The translations under genes and the position numbers were made by a program. Source: Gammaproteobacteria bacterium (lineage in GTDB: Bacteria > Pseudomonadota > Gammaproteobacteria > Chromatiales > Chromatiaceae). From it: DNA of 34,001 nucleotides. The DNA lies in the NCBI GenBank assembly GCA_030148485.1, contig JASBTJ010000032.1, forward strand, positions 1 through 34,001, written 5' to 3'. Below, piece after piece: positions 1 through 12,248 of this stretch. The number at the start of each line of letters is the position of its first letter. Position 1 is the first letter of the stretch. The notes below the pieces were generated by a model that worked only from the letters and a program-made list of their open reading frames with translations, did no database searches and had not been told where the DNA came from.

Positions 1-31
1 GTTCACATCGGCTAAGATGCCGGTAGGACAT
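1..31 (-). CDS. 5' end of a probable IS30-type transposase (partial, runs off left edge)
   Basis: Only ten codons are visible. Read on the minus strand from the ATG at 29-31 they give MSYRHLSRCE. Many IS30-family transposases begin with a very similar 'MSYxxLxxxER' sequence just before a helix-turn-helix. An AGGAG ribosome-binding site lies 7 bases upstream of the ATG, which supports a real translation start. The rest of the gene, its DDE catalytic domain and the far end of the element are outside the window. The assignment rests on a ten-residue match plus the ribosome-binding site, so it is tentative. Confidence 0.42.
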   Translation of the reverse strand, partial: MSYRHLSRCE

Positions 32-394
32 TGTGGGCTCCTGATTTCCTGAAGTCTCGACAACCTCAGCTTATCAGGGCAGCCCATGGTGTCCGTCCTC
101 TCGGGCCTACGACCTGTGCACTTTGGAGTTGAATCCGCGATGCCTTGGGCTTAGCTGAATTATGACTATCAAGAAATGCAATGCTGCCTGTTGTCGCTTC
201 TACCCGCTTATGCATAGAGGGCTCAAGCTGATTCAATCCGAAGGCACCAGACGTGCGCAGCCCGAGTGGGTCTCCACCCCCGACCGAGGAGCACATTGTC
301 TCTTGTGTTGCCAAATCGCGGCGTGCTTTTTCGGTATGTTGTTATGTTCGCCGCGGTAATACTGACAGCAGAGCTGTGAAAAACTTTTTCCCGA
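32..394. other. Gene-poor stretch, possibly insertion-sequence end plus remnant DNA
   Basis: This stretch of about 360 bases is visibly less GC-rich than the DNA to its right. It contains only short open frames (82 codons at 66-314 minus, 65 codons at 162-359 plus) whose products I do not recognise and which lack convincing start signals. Its left part should include the terminal inverted repeat of the IS30-like element, but I cannot place the element boundary without the other end. No RNA gene or clear terminator is visible. It probably represents transposon end and decayed sequence. Confidence 0.4.
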
Positions 395-1588
395 TCAACG
401 CCCCGCGAATACCTCGCCGGGCGACAGCTTCAATAGGGGGCGCACGCTGATCAGAGCCGCGGTCAGACTGATCAGCAGCACACCGCCGGCCCCCAGCACC
501 GGGGCGAACCACAGCATGCGGAAGGGGTGTCCGGACGCTGCTACCGCGCTGCCGGCCAACGAACAGAGGCCCAAGCCGATACCGGTCGCCAATACCGCAA
601 CGCCGCCGGCCTGGGCGAGCACCATCCCCACCAATTGCCTGCCGGACGCGCCCATCGCCTTGAACACCGCATATTGGCGCAGGTTCTCGTAGCTGAACAT
701 GTACAGCATGATACCGGCCACGCCGAAGCCAACCACCATGGCCAACATCAACATGGCGGTCATGTCGCCCACATCCTCGGAATTGACCAGATACCAACGC
801 ACCGTGTCCGCCTTGAAGGCGTCGCGCGGGCGGGCGCGCAGCCCGGTCTGACGTTCGATACGCTGTGCCAGTTGCCGGGACGAAACGCCATCGCGCGCGC
901 GAACGAGCACGAACGTAGGCCGTTGCCTTTCCGGTGGCAACAACCGCCGCGCATTGGCGATGCCGGTATACATGAGTGGACGCGGCGGGAAACGCTCCAG
1001 CACCCGGGCCTGCGCTGCCACGCGGACCCGCAATCCGTTTACCAAAACCTGGTCGCCAGCCGCCAACGGCCGCAGCGGCACGTTCAGATGCGCACCGTCG
1101 TACGGCCACTGGTCCCGCAGCTGCGCAGGGGTGCCCAACTTGCCACTGGTGCCGCCGGAAGCCACCACCACGGCATCCGGTGTGCGCAATCGCGCGGCGA
1201 CATCTGGCGACGCGCTGTCAGGCAGGCCCGCCAGGGTCACGTCATCCAGGCCGACCAACTGGAAGGTCTGGAAACGCCCGTTGGGAAAGCGCGCTTCCAC
1301 GTCGGCCAACAGCATTGGCCAGGCACGCGCTACGCCGGGCACGGCACGCACCCGGTTCAAAGCGGCATCAGTGACGTTGATCGTTGCTTCCACCGACATC
1401 ACGGCCGGATCCATCACCCAGACGTCGGCGGCGCTGTTTTCGGTGATCAGGGCAAATCCGTTGGTCATGAATCCGGCGAAATATCCAGCGGCGAAGGTAA
1501 CCAGGAAAGCAGTAAACGCAACGCCGAGCATCAACCCCAGCGCCTTTACCCGATCACCGATCAACATCTCCAGCGCGAGCCGGATCAT
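395..1588 (-). CDS. ABC exporter permease, FtsX/MacB/DevC type
   Basis: A 397-residue membrane protein with the architecture of MacB/DevC permeases. It has an N-terminal membrane helix at about residues 15-38, then a periplasmic core domain of about 230 residues. Three further helices follow in the C-terminal FtsX domain (roughly 278-300, 322-345 and 358-385). It is the last gene of a three-gene set with an adaptor and an ATPase, and its ATG overlaps the adaptor stop codon in ATGA, so translation is probably coupled. Such complexes work as mechanotransmission-type exporters, moving substrates from the periplasm or outer leaflet to the outside with an outer-membrane partner that is not encoded here. 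The substrate cannot be deduced. The family call is secure, the physiological role unknown. Confidence 0.88.
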   Translation of the reverse strand: MIRLALEMLIGDRVKALGLMLGVAFTAFLVTFAAGYFAGFMTNGFALITENSAADVWVMDPAVMSVEATINVTDAALNRVRAVPGVARAWPMLLADVEARFPNGRFQTFQLVGLDDVTLAGLPDSASPDVAARLRTPDAVVVASGGTSGKLGTPAQLRDQWPYDGAHLNVPLRPLAAGDQVLVNGLRVRVAAQARVLERFPPRPLMYTGIANARRLLPPERQRPTFVLVRARDGVSSRQLAQRIERQTGLRARPRDAFKADTVRWYLVNSEDVGDMTAMLMLAMVVGFGVAGIMLYMFSYENLRQYAVFKAMGASGRQLVGMVLAQAGGVAVLATGIGLGLCSLAGSAVAASGHPFRMLWFAPVLGAGGVLLISLTAALISVRPLLKLSPGEVFAGR

Positions 1589-2499
1589 GGCGCGACCTTG
1601 TCACCTGCCGCCGCGATGAACACCGCCATTTCCTGCCCGGCGAACAACGCCTGCGAATCCCCGGCTAGGCGGTAAACGCGCCGCAGTATCCGGCTGTCGG
1701 AACGTTCGGTGGCCCGGCCGGTGAGGACGGTCTTCGGTTGCAGCTGCGGTTCGGTATACAGGTAGTCGAGCGGGTAGGCCTTGGAGGGGTCGCTGGGCAG
1801 GTAAGCGACCGCGTCCTCGCCCAGGCGGGCGATATCCTGCTCGTTGATTTCGACGCGTAGCCATGGCGCCGACATGTCGCCGATGATCAACAGCGGCGGA
1901 TTCTGGCCGGTGCCACTGGCTTCGACGAACATGCCCGGGCGCATTGTCAATTGCAGCACCTGGCCGTTGCTCGGCGCCCGCACCGTGTAGCGCGCGATGT
2001 CCCGCTCCAGCTCCTGCTGCCGTGCCTTGGCCAGGGCCAGCTCGGCCGCTGCCGCGGCGAGATCGTCTTCCAGGTCCTGCATGGCCTGACGACTGATGGC
2101 ATGCGGGTCGCGGCGGCTCAACTGACGCGCGTGTTCAAGCCGATGCTGCGGCTTGCGCAGCACCGCCTGGGCCAACTGCACCTGGGCTGCGCGGGTCTGC
2201 AGGGTCACCTGCAAGGCGCGACTGTCCACTTGGAACAACACGTCCCCTGCATGCACGCGGGCGCCGATGCGAACCGGCAAGTCGGTAACGACACCGGATA
2301 CCGGGGTGCCGATGGCGATCTCGCCGTCGGCGGGCTCCACCAGACCGGTTGCGGCGACGAATGCCGCGTACGGCGGCTGTGGCACGTCACCCAACGGCCG
2401 GGTCACCGCCTGGGCCGGCGCGCGATCCTGCCAAACGTAGACCAGGGTCCCAAGCACCCCGACAAACGCCAGTACCAGCAGTGTGCCGAATGCCTTCAT
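1585..2499 (-). CDS. HlyD/DevB-type periplasmic adaptor (membrane fusion protein)
   Basis: A 304-residue protein with one N-terminal membrane anchor at about residues 5-23. A biotinyl-lipoyl-like half motif follows ('GTPVSGVVTDLPV', about residue 64). A long alpha-helical hairpin rich in Ala, Gln, Leu and Arg spans about 95-170. The second lipoyl half ('VRAPSNGQVLQL') and a beta-barrel region come after it. This order is typical of adaptor subunits that connect an inner-membrane ABC permease to an outer-membrane channel. The start overlaps the stop of the upstream ATPase (ATGA) and the stop overlaps the permease start, giving a tightly coupled operon. At 304 residues it is short for the family, closer to DevB than to HlyD. 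The substrate is unknown. Confidence 0.87.
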   Translation of the reverse strand: MKAFGTLLVLAFVGVLGTLVYVWQDRAPAQAVTRPLGDVPQPPYAAFVAATGLVEPADGEIAIGTPVSGVVTDLPVRIGARVHAGDVLFQVDSRALQVTLQTRAAQVQLAQAVLRKPQHRLEHARQLSRRDPHAISRQAMQDLEDDLAAAAAELALAKARQQELERDIARYTVRAPSNGQVLQLTMRPGMFVEASGTGQNPPLLIIGDMSAPWLRVEINEQDIARLGEDAVAYLPSDPSKAYPLDYLYTEPQLQPKTVLTGRATERSDSRILRRVYRLAGDSQALFAGQEMAVFIAAAGDKVAP

Positions 2500-3200
2500 C
2501 CGCCCACCCGTTCGCTGCTTGACGGCGCTGGCGCCGTGACGATCCGACCGTCGTCCATGTGCACCACCCGATCGGCGTATCCAAGTATCCGCGGATCGTG
2601 GGTGACGACGATCACAGTGCGGTTGGCAGCGAGTGCGGTATCGCGCAGCAGTTTCATCATCTCCTGGCCGTTGCGGTGATCCAGGTTGCTGGTAGGCTCG
2701 TCACAGACCACCAGACTCGGCCCGTGCACCAGGGCACGGGCAATCGCCACCCGCTGCTGTTGTCCGCCACTGAGTTCGCCGGGCTTGGCGTCCGCCCGCC
2801 CGGCCAGACCGACGCGATCAAGCAGTTGCTCAGCCGCGGCAAGTGCCGTGCGTCGGTGTCGTCCGGCGATGAACAACGGGACGGCGACGTTTTCCGCCAA
2901 GCTCAGGGCCGGCAGCAGGTTGAAGGTCTGGAATACGAAGCCCACATGGGTGCGTCGAAAGCGGGTCTTCTCGTCGGGTGTCATTGCAATCAGGTCCTGA
3001 CCCAGAACCCGGCACTCGCCGGCGTCCGGCTCGATAACGGCGGACAGTATCGAGACCAGGGTGGTCTTACCGCAACCTGAGGGACCGACCAGCATCACCA
3101 GTTCGCCGGTGGCGACCGTCAGATCCAGGCCGCGCAGGGCTTGAAACGTGTTGGACCCGTGACCGTACTGTTTCGTCAAGCCCTGGCAGACGACGGCCAT
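2496..3200 (-). CDS. ABC exporter ATP-binding subunit (LolD/MacB/DevA type)
   Basis: A nucleotide-binding subunit with Walker [10 protein letters not shown], the Q-loop region '[13 protein letters not shown]', signature [15 protein letters not shown] and Walker [13 protein letters not shown]. The FQTFNLLP segment is characteristic of the MacB/LolD/FtsE subgroup, which fits the FtsX-type permease two genes downstream. The open frame continues upstream to 3317, but I place the start at the ATG at 3198-3200 (MAVVCQGL). The family's conserved beta-strand begins there, and the upstream residues are Arg-rich and unlike any N-terminus of this family. That gives 234 residues, the usual length. No strong ribosome-binding site is visible, so the start is likely but not certain. 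Confidence 0.88.
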   Translation of the reverse strand: MAVVCQGLTKQYGHGSNTFQALRGLDLTVATGELVMLVGPSGCGKTTLVSILSAVIEPDAGECRVLGQDLIAMTPDEKTRFRRTHVGFVFQTFNLLPALSLAENVAVPLFIAGRHRRTALAAAEQLLDRVGLAGRADAKPGELSGGQQQRVAIARALVHGPSLVVCDEPTSNLDHRNGQEMMKLLRDTALAANRTVIVVTHDPRILGYADRVVHMDDGRIVTAPAPSSSERVGG

Positions 3201-3430
3201 GGCGTTATGTAGCCGCTGAAGGCGTCGTGAACCTGGCGGCTGGCGCCGGAATCCACCGGCTGTTCGATCCCGGCTTTCGCGGACGCGCCTTAGCGGATGG
3301 CATCGTTGGAATCCCACCAGTTGGCATACCCAGGAGGACCAGCCTAGCGCAAACGAGTTCCCCTACCCAAGCCGGCAACACCAGGCTGACCGATCCCGCA
3401 ACGACGAAACCGGAAAGACCGACCAGCTTG

Positions 3431-3465
3431 AAAACGAAAGGCCCGAAGACTCACGCCTTCGGGCC
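3431..3465 (-). terminator. Rho-independent terminator after ftsB
   Basis: A perfect 9-bp inverted repeat (GGCCCGAAG at 3440-3448, CTTCGGGCC at 3457-3465) with an 8-base loop. On the minus strand it is followed by a T-rich run (TTTCGTTTTC). It lies 25 bases beyond the ftsB stop and closes the pyrG-kdsA-eno-ftsB operon. Confidence 0.88.
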
Positions 3466-3490
3466 ATGTGCCGTAACAAAACCGCCGCAG

Positions 3491-3787
3491 TTACCGGTCG
3501 GGTTGGGCAGGTACGACCTGATAGAAGGTCTCCCCCTCCTTGATCATCCCCAGCTCGCCCCGGGCACGGGCCTCGACGGCCTCAAGCCCGCGCTTGAGTT
3601 CGGCGATCTCGTCCCGCAACAGGGCATTACGCGCCTTGAGCTTGTCCAGCTCCGCCTGCTGATCGGCCAATTGGTTTTTCAGCCCGGCGACCTCGGCCAG
3701 ACTGCCCTCCCCGACCCACAGTCGATATTGCAGACCGACGAACAAGGCCAGCAACAGGCCGATGACAAGCTTCAGACGCCAGTCCAT
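3491..3787 (-). CDS. ftsB: Cell division protein FtsB
   Basis: A 98-residue bitopic membrane protein with a short cytoplasmic start, one membrane helix at about residues 5-21 and a periplasmic coiled coil with Leu heptads at about 29-70. It ends in the conserved region around 'ARGELGMIKEGETFYQVV', typical of FtsB. FtsB joins FtsL and FtsQ to form the divisome subcomplex that activates septal peptidoglycan synthesis. Position directly after enolase, with an 18-base gap, is the classical gammaproteobacterial location. In many relatives ispD follows, but here a terminator comes instead. Length and start agree with the family. Confidence 0.95.
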   Translation of the reverse strand: MDWRLKLVIGLLLALFVGLQYRLWVGEGSLAEVAGLKNQLADQQAELDKLKARNALLRDEIAELKRGLEAVEARARGELGMIKEGETFYQVVPAQPDR

Positions 3788-3805
3788 AGCCTGCTGCCGT
3801 GCGCC

Positions 3806-7670
<3,865 letters not shown>

Positions 7671-7688
7671 TTACCCGGACGGGCGTAA

Positions 7689-7717
7689 ACCTTACCAGAC
7701 CGCCGGTTTGCGCTCAA
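7689..7717 (-). promoter_or_regulatory. Probable sigma-70 promoter for pyrG
   Basis: On the minus strand TTGAGC (7712-7717) and TAAGGT (7689-7694) are separated by exactly 17 bp. The predicted start point near 7682 would leave an untranslated leader of about 40 bases before the pyrG ATG. Assignment is by motif and position only. Confidence 0.5.
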
Positions 7718-7751
7718 TTGGCGCAGCACGATCCGGCAACCGGCGCCACGA

Positions 7752-7780
7752 TTGAACAGCGGGCCGATTCACTGCAAAAT
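7752..7780 (+). promoter_or_regulatory. Possible sigma-70 promoter for the fnr-type gene
   Basis: TTGAAC (7752-7757) and CAAAAT (7775-7780) are 17 bp apart and lie about 30 bases upstream of the regulator's start codon. Each hexamer matches the consensus at four positions. No Fnr box is visible near it, so autoregulation is not indicated. Confidence 0.38.
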
Positions 7781-7812
7781 ATCGACCAATTCCTCATGAC
7801 AGGTACGGACTT

Positions 7813-8574
7813 TTGACAGCTACTCCGGTCGTTTCCCTCAGCAACATCAAAGTCGCCTGCCAGAACTGCAGTCTGGCCTCCCTTTGTCTGCCCATGGGGC
7901 TTGCGCCGGCCGACGTCGACAAGCTCGAAGCCATCGTGAAGCGGAGTCGGCCGTTGCGCCGCGGCGACCACCTGTTCGAGAGCGAACACAAGTTCCGCAG
8001 CCTGTTCGCGGTCAAGACCGGCTCGGTCAAGACCTATACCCTGGGACCGGACGGGAACGAGCAAGTTCTGGGCTTTCATCTCCCGGGAGAATTGTTGGGA
8101 TTGGACGCGATCCAGAGCGACGTTCACCGCTGCTCCGCCCGGGTGCTTGAGACCTCGTCGGTGTGTGAACTGCCTTTTGAACGCCTTGAAGAACTGGCAT
8201 CCCATATTCCCACCCTACAGCACCAATTGTTCCGCCTGCTGTCCAAAGAGATCGGTCAGGATACGGACATGGTCGCCTTGCTCAGCCGCAGTCCCGCCGA
8301 GGAACGGCTAGCGAGCTTTCTGCTCAGCCTGTCCGAGCGCTACCAACGTCGGGGGTTTTCCGCCAAGGAATTCATTCTGAGCATGTCCCGCCAGGAAATC
8401 GGCAGCTATCTCGGCTTGGCACTGGAGACCGTCAGTCGCCTGTTCACGCGCTTCCAGGAAGACGGCATCCTGCGGGTCGATCGTAAACACATCACCATTC
8501 TGGATCTGGAACGCCTGCGCAAGGTGATCGCGCATCAGACCAATTGCGATCAGCAGGCCCAGGGGCCCAACTGA
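7813..8574 (+). CDS. fnr: Fnr/Anr-type oxygen-sensing transcription regulator
   Basis: A 253-residue CRP/FNR-family regulator. The [4Fe-4S] cluster cysteines are Cys16, Cys19, Cys25 and Cys118, each exactly four residues lower than the E. coli FNR ligands Cys20, 23, 29 and 122. The recognition helix in 'MSRQEIGSYLGLALETVSRLF' carries Glu205, Ser208 and Arg209, the same E..SR triad that reads TTGAT half sites. The cyclic-nucleotide-binding-like beta barrel lies in between. The start is a TTG with AGGT at 7801-7804; any start further downstream would lose the cluster cysteines. It directly precedes the cbb3 oxidase operon, whose leader has two matching boxes, so it is the likely anaerobic or microaerobic activator of those genes. 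Confidence 0.95.
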   Translation: MTATPVVSLSNIKVACQNCSLASLCLPMGLAPADVDKLEAIVKRSRPLRRGDHLFESEHKFRSLFAVKTGSVKTYTLGPDGNEQVLGFHLPGELLGLDAIQSDVHRCSARVLETSSVCELPFERLEELASHIPTLQHQLFRLLSKEIGQDTDMVALLSRSPAEERLASFLLSLSERYQRRGFSAKEFILSMSRQEIGSYLGLALETVSRLFTRFQEDGILRVDRKHITILDLERLRKVIAHQTNCDQQAQGPN

Positions 8575-8584
8575 TCCACGGGAC

Positions 8585-8598
8585 TTGATCTGCCTCAA
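8585..8598 (+). promoter_or_regulatory. Upstream Fnr-type box of the cco promoter
   Basis: TTGAT-CTGC-CTCAA differs at one position from the Fnr consensus TTGAT-N4-ATCAA. Its centre (8591.5) is 51 bp upstream of the centre of the second box. If the start point is near 8684 this site sits near -92.5. Confidence 0.72.
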
Positions 8599-8635
8599 GT
8601 GACCCCGGCGTCTGTTTGACGTCTTGAACGCCCAC

Positions 8636-8649
8636 TTGACCTAAGTCAA
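8636..8649 (+). promoter_or_regulatory. Proximal Fnr-type box of the cco promoter
   Basis: TTGAC-CTAA-GTCAA is a perfect inverted repeat, extended by one further C/G pair on each side. It differs symmetrically from the Fnr consensus at one position per arm. A -10-like TAGCCT at 8671-8676 would place the start point near 8684, putting the centre of this box at -41.5. That is the classical position for a class II Fnr-activated promoter. No good -35 hexamer is present, as expected for activator dependence. Confidence 0.72.
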
Positions 8650-8722
8650 GTGCCCCGAATCTGCCCTCGGTAGCCTCCCAGTCACGCGCACACCTGCGCG
8701 CTGGGAGCTTGCGGAGAAGCAG

Positions 8723-10141
<1,419 letters not shown>

Positions 10142-10159
10142 CGGACAGGTACCAACGCT

Positions 10160-10786
10160 ATGTCACATGCAATTGTTGAAAAGAACGTCGGTCTGATGGC
10201 GGTGCTTATCCTGCTGGTGGTCAGCGTCGGTGGACTGGTGGAGATCGTGCCGCTGTTTGCGCTCAGCGACACCACCGAACCGGCCCCGGGCGTTCATCGC
10301 TACAGCGCATTACGCCTGGAGGGACGGGATATCTACATTCGTGAAGGCTGCTACAACTGCCATTCGCAGATGATTCGCCCGTTCCGCGCCGAAACCGAAC
10401 GCTACGGCCATTATTCGGTGGCAGGGGAATCCGTCTATGACCACCCCTTCCAATGGGGCTCAAAGCGTACCGGACCCGATCTGGCCCGAGTCGGCGGCCG
10501 CTACAGCGACGAATGGCACTTCGCCCACTTGCAGAACCCGCGCGACGTGGTGCCGGAGTCCAACATGCCTGCATACAGCTGGCTGAGCACCGCACGACTG
10601 ACGGGCGATGACACGGCGGCCAAGATGCTCGCGCTCAACGTCGCCATCGGGGCCACCTGTCCGAAATGCGAACTGTATACCGAGCAGGATATGGCGAACG
10701 CGCAGGCCGACGTGGCCGGCAAGACCGAAGCGCAAGCCCTGGTGGCCTATCTGCAAGGCCTTGGCCTGGCCTCCAAGCAATGGTGA
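10160..10786 (+). CDS. ccoO: cbb3 oxidase subunit II (mono-haem cytochrome c)
   Basis: A 208-residue membrane-anchored cytochrome c. One N-terminal helix at about residues 12-35 holds it in the inner membrane. The periplasmic domain carries a single haem-binding motif CYNCH at 64-68, followed by '[18 protein letters not shown]', the family hallmark. The conserved '[19 protein letters not shown]' and the methionine-containing '[11 protein letters not shown]' also match. It passes electrons from CcoP toward CcoN. It starts 18 bases after ccoN and its stop overlaps the region containing the ccoQ ribosome-binding site. Confidence 0.97.
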   Translation: MSHAIVEKNVGLMAVLILLVVSVGGLVEIVPLFALSDTTEPAPGVHRYSALRLEGRDIYIREGCYNCHSQMIRPFRAETERYGHYSVAGESVYDHPFQWGSKRTGPDLARVGGRYSDEWHFAHLQNPRDVVPESNMPAYSWLSTARLTGDDTAAKMLALNVAIGATCPKCELYTEQDMANAQADVAGKTEAQALVAYLQGLGLASKQW

Positions 10787-10791
10787 TCGAC

Positions 10792-10983
10792 ATGGATATC
10801 AACGATTTCCGCGCCTGGCACACCGTGGTGCTGCTGCTGACCTTTATCGCCATCGTGGCCTGGGCCTACGGCCGTCGCCGCAAGGCGCGTTTTGACGAAG
10901 CCGCCAATCTGCCCTTCGCGGATGACGACAACGAGGCGGCAACGATCGCCGACATCAACAACAACACGGGGGATCGCGCATGA
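10792..10983 (+). CDS. ccoQ: cbb3 oxidase small subunit CcoQ
   Basis: A 63-residue single-pass protein (MDINDFRAWHTVVLLL...) with a membrane helix at about residues 10-26, a positive stop 'GRRRKAR' and an acidic tail. Size, topology and place between ccoO and ccoP identify CcoQ, which stabilises the cbb3 complex. I chose the ATG at 10792, with GGTGA six bases upstream. An ATG at 10780 or GTG at 10783 in the same frame would overlap ccoO and add only a few residues. The stop overlaps the ccoP start in ATGA. Confidence 0.9.
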   Translation: MDINDFRAWHTVVLLLTFIAIVAWAYGRRRKARFDEAANLPFADDDNEAATIADINNNTGDRA

Positions 10984-11879
10984 GCACGTTCTGGAGCACC
11001 TGGGTCGTCGTGCTAACCGTCGGCAATATTGTCGCCTGTTTGTGGCTGATCCGCTGGACCATGAAGAAACGCAGCAACGAAGCGGCGACCGGTGATGTCA
11101 CGGGTCACACCTGGGATGAGGATCTGCAGGAATACAACAATCCCTTACCGCGCTGGTGGCTCTGGCTGTTCTATCTGACCTTGGCCTTTGCCGTGATTTA
11201 CCTGGCCCTTTACCCGGGCCTGGGCAACTACCAGGGCCTGTTCGGTTGGTCCTCGCACGGCTCCCAATACACTCAGGAAATGCAGGCCGCTGAAGCAAAG
11301 TACGGTCCGATCTACCGCCAATACGCATCCGTATCCGTGGACGACCTGGCCAGCAAACCGGAGTATGCCGAAGCCCGAGCGATGGGTGAAAGGCTGTTTC
11401 TGACCTACTGCATGCAATGCCACGGCTCGGACGCACGGGGCAGCAGCGGTTTCCCCAACCTGGCGGACAAGGACTGGCTATGGGGTGGCTCCGCCGATCA
11501 GATCACGGCGTCCATCGCCAACGGCCGGCAGGCGATGATGCCCGCGCACGGGCATCTCGATGCGGCATCCATCGACAATCTCGTCGCCTACGTCCGTTCG
11601 CTGAGCGATCCGGTCACGGACTCGGCCGGCCAGAGCGCGGGTCGGCAGATCTTCGTCACAGCCGGGTGTGTCGGCTGTCATGGCCTGGACGCCAAAGGCA
11701 ATGTGCTGCTCGGTGCGCCGAACCTGACCGACAACACCTGGCTGTACGGCGGCAGCGCCGCAACGATCCGGGAAACCATCACCAAGGGACGGCATGGCAT
11801 CATGCCCGCACACCAGGAACTGTTGGGGCAGGACAAGGTGCACCTGCTCGCCGCCTACGTGGCCAGCCTGTCACGGTGA
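10980..11879 (+). CDS. ccoP: cbb3 oxidase subunit III (di-haem cytochrome c)
   Basis: A 299-residue subunit with two N-terminal membrane helices (about 5-27 and 58-80). The conserved 'WDEDLQEYNNPLPRWWLWLF' segment lies between and across them. The periplasmic part holds two cytochrome c domains, with haem motifs CMQCH at 144-148 and CVGCH at 230-234. Each is followed by a 'MPAH' segment supplying a candidate methionine ligand. It accepts electrons from soluble cytochromes and passes them to CcoO. The start is coupled to ccoQ by a 4-base overlap. Length and domain order are normal for the family. Confidence 0.97.
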   Translation: MSTFWSTWVVVLTVGNIVACLWLIRWTMKKRSNEAATGDVTGHTWDEDLQEYNNPLPRWWLWLFYLTLAFAVIYLALYPGLGNYQGLFGWSSHGSQYTQEMQAAEAKYGPIYRQYASVSVDDLASKPEYAEARAMGERLFLTYCMQCHGSDARGSSGFPNLADKDWLWGGSADQITASIANGRQAMMPAHGHLDAASIDNLVAYVRSLSDPVTDSAGQSAGRQIFVTAGCVGCHGLDAKGNVLLGAPNLTDNTWLYGGSAATIRETITKGRHGIMPAHQELLGQDKVHLLAAYVASLSR

Positions 11880-11942
11880 CCCGGACGATCAACACCCCGC
11901 CGGTCGCGGAGCCTGCGACCGGCGGCCCTGCGGAGAGCCGCC

Positions 11943-12245
11943 ATGGAAGTCACCCCACAATCCCCTGACCCGCCGGACGACCGCTTGCCGACGATCCAAC
12001 GTCTCGCCTCCGTGTTATGGCCGTCGTTTCTTACCGCCGGCGCCGCCACTGTGGTGTTTTTCACCCTGTTCGACCCGGTCGAGCTGGCGTTGCTCGCCGG
12101 ATACCCGGGCGTTAGCCGACAGGCGGGATACACCCTGGGATTCTTCGCCTTCTGGCTGTTGACGGCGACGAGCTGCGCACTCACCTGCTACTTCCGACGA
12201 CCCTGCCCACCGCGCGCCCCCCAGGCCCATTCGGATCGTTTCTGA
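11943..12245 (+). CDS. Small two-helix membrane protein in the cco operon, function unknown
   Basis: A 100-residue protein with a soluble Pro-rich start, two hydrophobic segments (about residues 26-50 and 62-85) and a basic, Pro-rich tail ending after 'YFRRPCPPRAP'. The ATG is preceded by GGAGAG at good spacing. The gene starts 63 bases after ccoP and ends three bases before ccoG, so it is certainly transcribed with the oxidase genes. I do not recognise a named family. It contains two cysteines (in 'ATSCALTC') near the end of the second helix and one in the tail, but no CxxC or metal-binding histidine cluster. A role in assembly or stability of the oxidase is inference from position only. Confidence 0.8.
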   Translation: MEVTPQSPDPPDDRLPTIQRLASVLWPSFLTAGAATVVFFTLFDPVELALLAGYPGVSRQAGYTLGFFAFWLLTATSCALTCYFRRPCPPRAPQAHSDRF

Positions 12246-12248
12246 CCC

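Noticed and set aside
66..314. 82-codon minus-strand frame in the gene-poor left edge
   Set aside because: No recognisable family, no ribosome-binding site, and it lies where the end of an insertion element is expected. I list the stretch as unassigned instead.
527..1675. Long plus-strand open frame (382 codons) opposite the exporter permease
   Set aside because: It is the complementary-strand shadow of a well-supported membrane protein in high-GC DNA. Its His/Gln/Arg-rich product has no family features.
7796..7816. Six-codon upstream frame (MTGTDF) whose TGA overlaps the TTG start of the fnr gene
   Set aside because: It has no ribosome-binding site of its own, and the overlap can arise by chance; AGGT at 7801-7804 serves the TTG better.
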